Assembly: GCF_004352835.1 (NCBI RefSeq)
Contig: NZ_SJSB01000016.1
Span: 1 to 64,000, forward strand
Direction: 5' to 3'
DNA: 64,000 nucleotides
DNA from: Marinomonas flavescens
Lineage (GTDB): Bacteria; Pseudomonadota; Gammaproteobacteria; Pseudomonadales; Marinomonadaceae
Shown here: positions 63,445-64,000 of the stretch, piece after piece
Position numbering within the stretch: the first letter of the stretch is position 1
Layout of the letters: each line of letters begins with the position of its first letter
The notes under the pieces: model-generated
Databases searched by the model: none
Seen by the model: only the letters and a program-made list of their open reading frames with translations
Told to the model about the DNA's origin: nothing
Translations under genes and position numbers: made by a program

Positions 63445-64000
63445 ATGAGTGATTATAAACCGACGCTTAATTTGCCAAAGACAGATTTCCCAATGCGTGG
63501 AGACTTGGCAAAACGTGAACCTGCAATGCTGAAGCAATGGCAGGATATGGATCTATACAACAAAGTACGCGAAGTCAGTAAAGGCCGTAAAACTTTTATT
63601 CTTCATGATGGCCCTCCGTACGCAAATGGCAGTATTCACATTGGTCACGCGGTTAACAAAATCCTCAAAGATATTATTGTTAAGTCTAAAACCGTTAGTG
63701 GTTTTGATGCACCGTACATTCCTGGTTGGGATTGTCATGGTTTGCCAATTGAGCACAAAGTCGAACAGATGATTGGTAAAGCGGGCACGAAAGTGTCGTA
63801 CAAAGAGTTTCGCGCAAAATGCCGCGAATACGCTTACACGCAAATCGAAGCACAGAAAAAAGACTTTATCCGTTTGGGCGTTATGGGGGATTGGGAAAAT
63901 CCTTACCTGACGATGAACTTCCAAACCGAAGCGAACATTGTTCGTGCTTTGGGTAAGATTGCTGAAAACGGTCACCTAGTAAAAGGCTTCAAGCCAGTTT
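63445..64000 (+). CDS. ileS: isoleucyl-tRNA synthetase, 5' part
   Basis: Starts [20 protein letters not shown] and continues in frame to the window end (185 codons seen of roughly 940). The class I signature HIGH is at residues 65-68 in NGSIHIGHA, preceded by [25 protein letters not shown] follows. GAGGATAAAT lies before the ATG. The rest is outside the window. Confidence 0.96.
   Translation, partial: MSDYKPTLNLPKTDFPMRGDLAKREPAMLKQWQDMDLYNKVREVSKGRKTFILHDGPPYANGSIHIGHAVNKILKDIIVKSKTVSGFDAPYIPGWDCHGLPIEHKVEQMIGKAGTKVSYKEFRAKCREYAYTQIEAQKKDFIRLGVMGDWENPYLTMNFQTEANIVRALGKIAENGHLVKGFKPV

Overview
The window is chromosomal DNA from a gammaproteobacterium. Protein sequences and gene order (rrn - birA - coaX - SPOR protein - tRNAs - secE/nusG - L11/L10 operon - rpoBC - str - S10 - spc - alpha - uvrA - MFS - ssb, then fabA/fabB, ispB, rplU/rpmA/obgE/proB, rpsT/murJ/ribF/ileS) fit the Oceanospirillales/Pseudomonadales side of the class. 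A Marinomonas-like marine bacterium is my best guess from memory of such genomes, not from a search.

Region 1 (1-7551): the 3' end of a 5S rRNA and its terminator, a 650-base gene-free stretch with two copies of a 68-69 bp direct repeat, a periplasmic glucan synthesis gene (opgG type) without opgH beside it, a GNAT acetyltransferase, an exported alpha/beta hydrolase next to a PhyH-type dioxygenase, and the tightly packed birA-coaX-SPOR genes.

Region 2 (7552-38400): a nearly continuous information-processing block. tRNA-Tyr, -Gly and -Thr are followed by a short gap where many relatives carry a tuf gene; here tuf is missing and tRNA-Trp-secE-nusG follow. Then come rplKAJL-rpoBC, rpsLG-fusA-tuf, and the full S10, spc and alpha operons down to rplQ. 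All expected genes are present and intact, including the 37-residue rpmJ. Several gaps hold structured leaders that look like autogenous control sites (L1, L10 and alpha leaders, and a long hairpin before rpsH).

Region 3 (38400-47400): uvrA and an MFS transporter/ssb pair diverge around a clear LexA box; then a VOC-fold protein, two tandem cold-shock genes encoding identical proteins with duplicated leaders, and a TetR regulator/medium-chain dehydrogenase pair behind two tandem palindromic operators, followed by an Smr-domain gene.

Region 4 (47400-64000): an M16C (PreP-like) protease, two PlsC-fold acyltransferases, fabB/fabA for unsaturated fatty acids, a second hydrolase, ispB, rplU-rpmA-obgE-proB-dgkA, rpsT, murJ, ribF and the start of ileS, which runs off the window.

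The genes are mostly housekeeping: translation, transcription, envelope and lipid synthesis, cofactor synthesis and DNA repair. I see no insertion sequence, prophage, CRISPR array or toxin-antitoxin pair, and no convincing undescribed system. The most notable items are RNA leaders, operators, duplications and small gene-content oddities listed in the findings. All calls come from reading the sequence without database searches.
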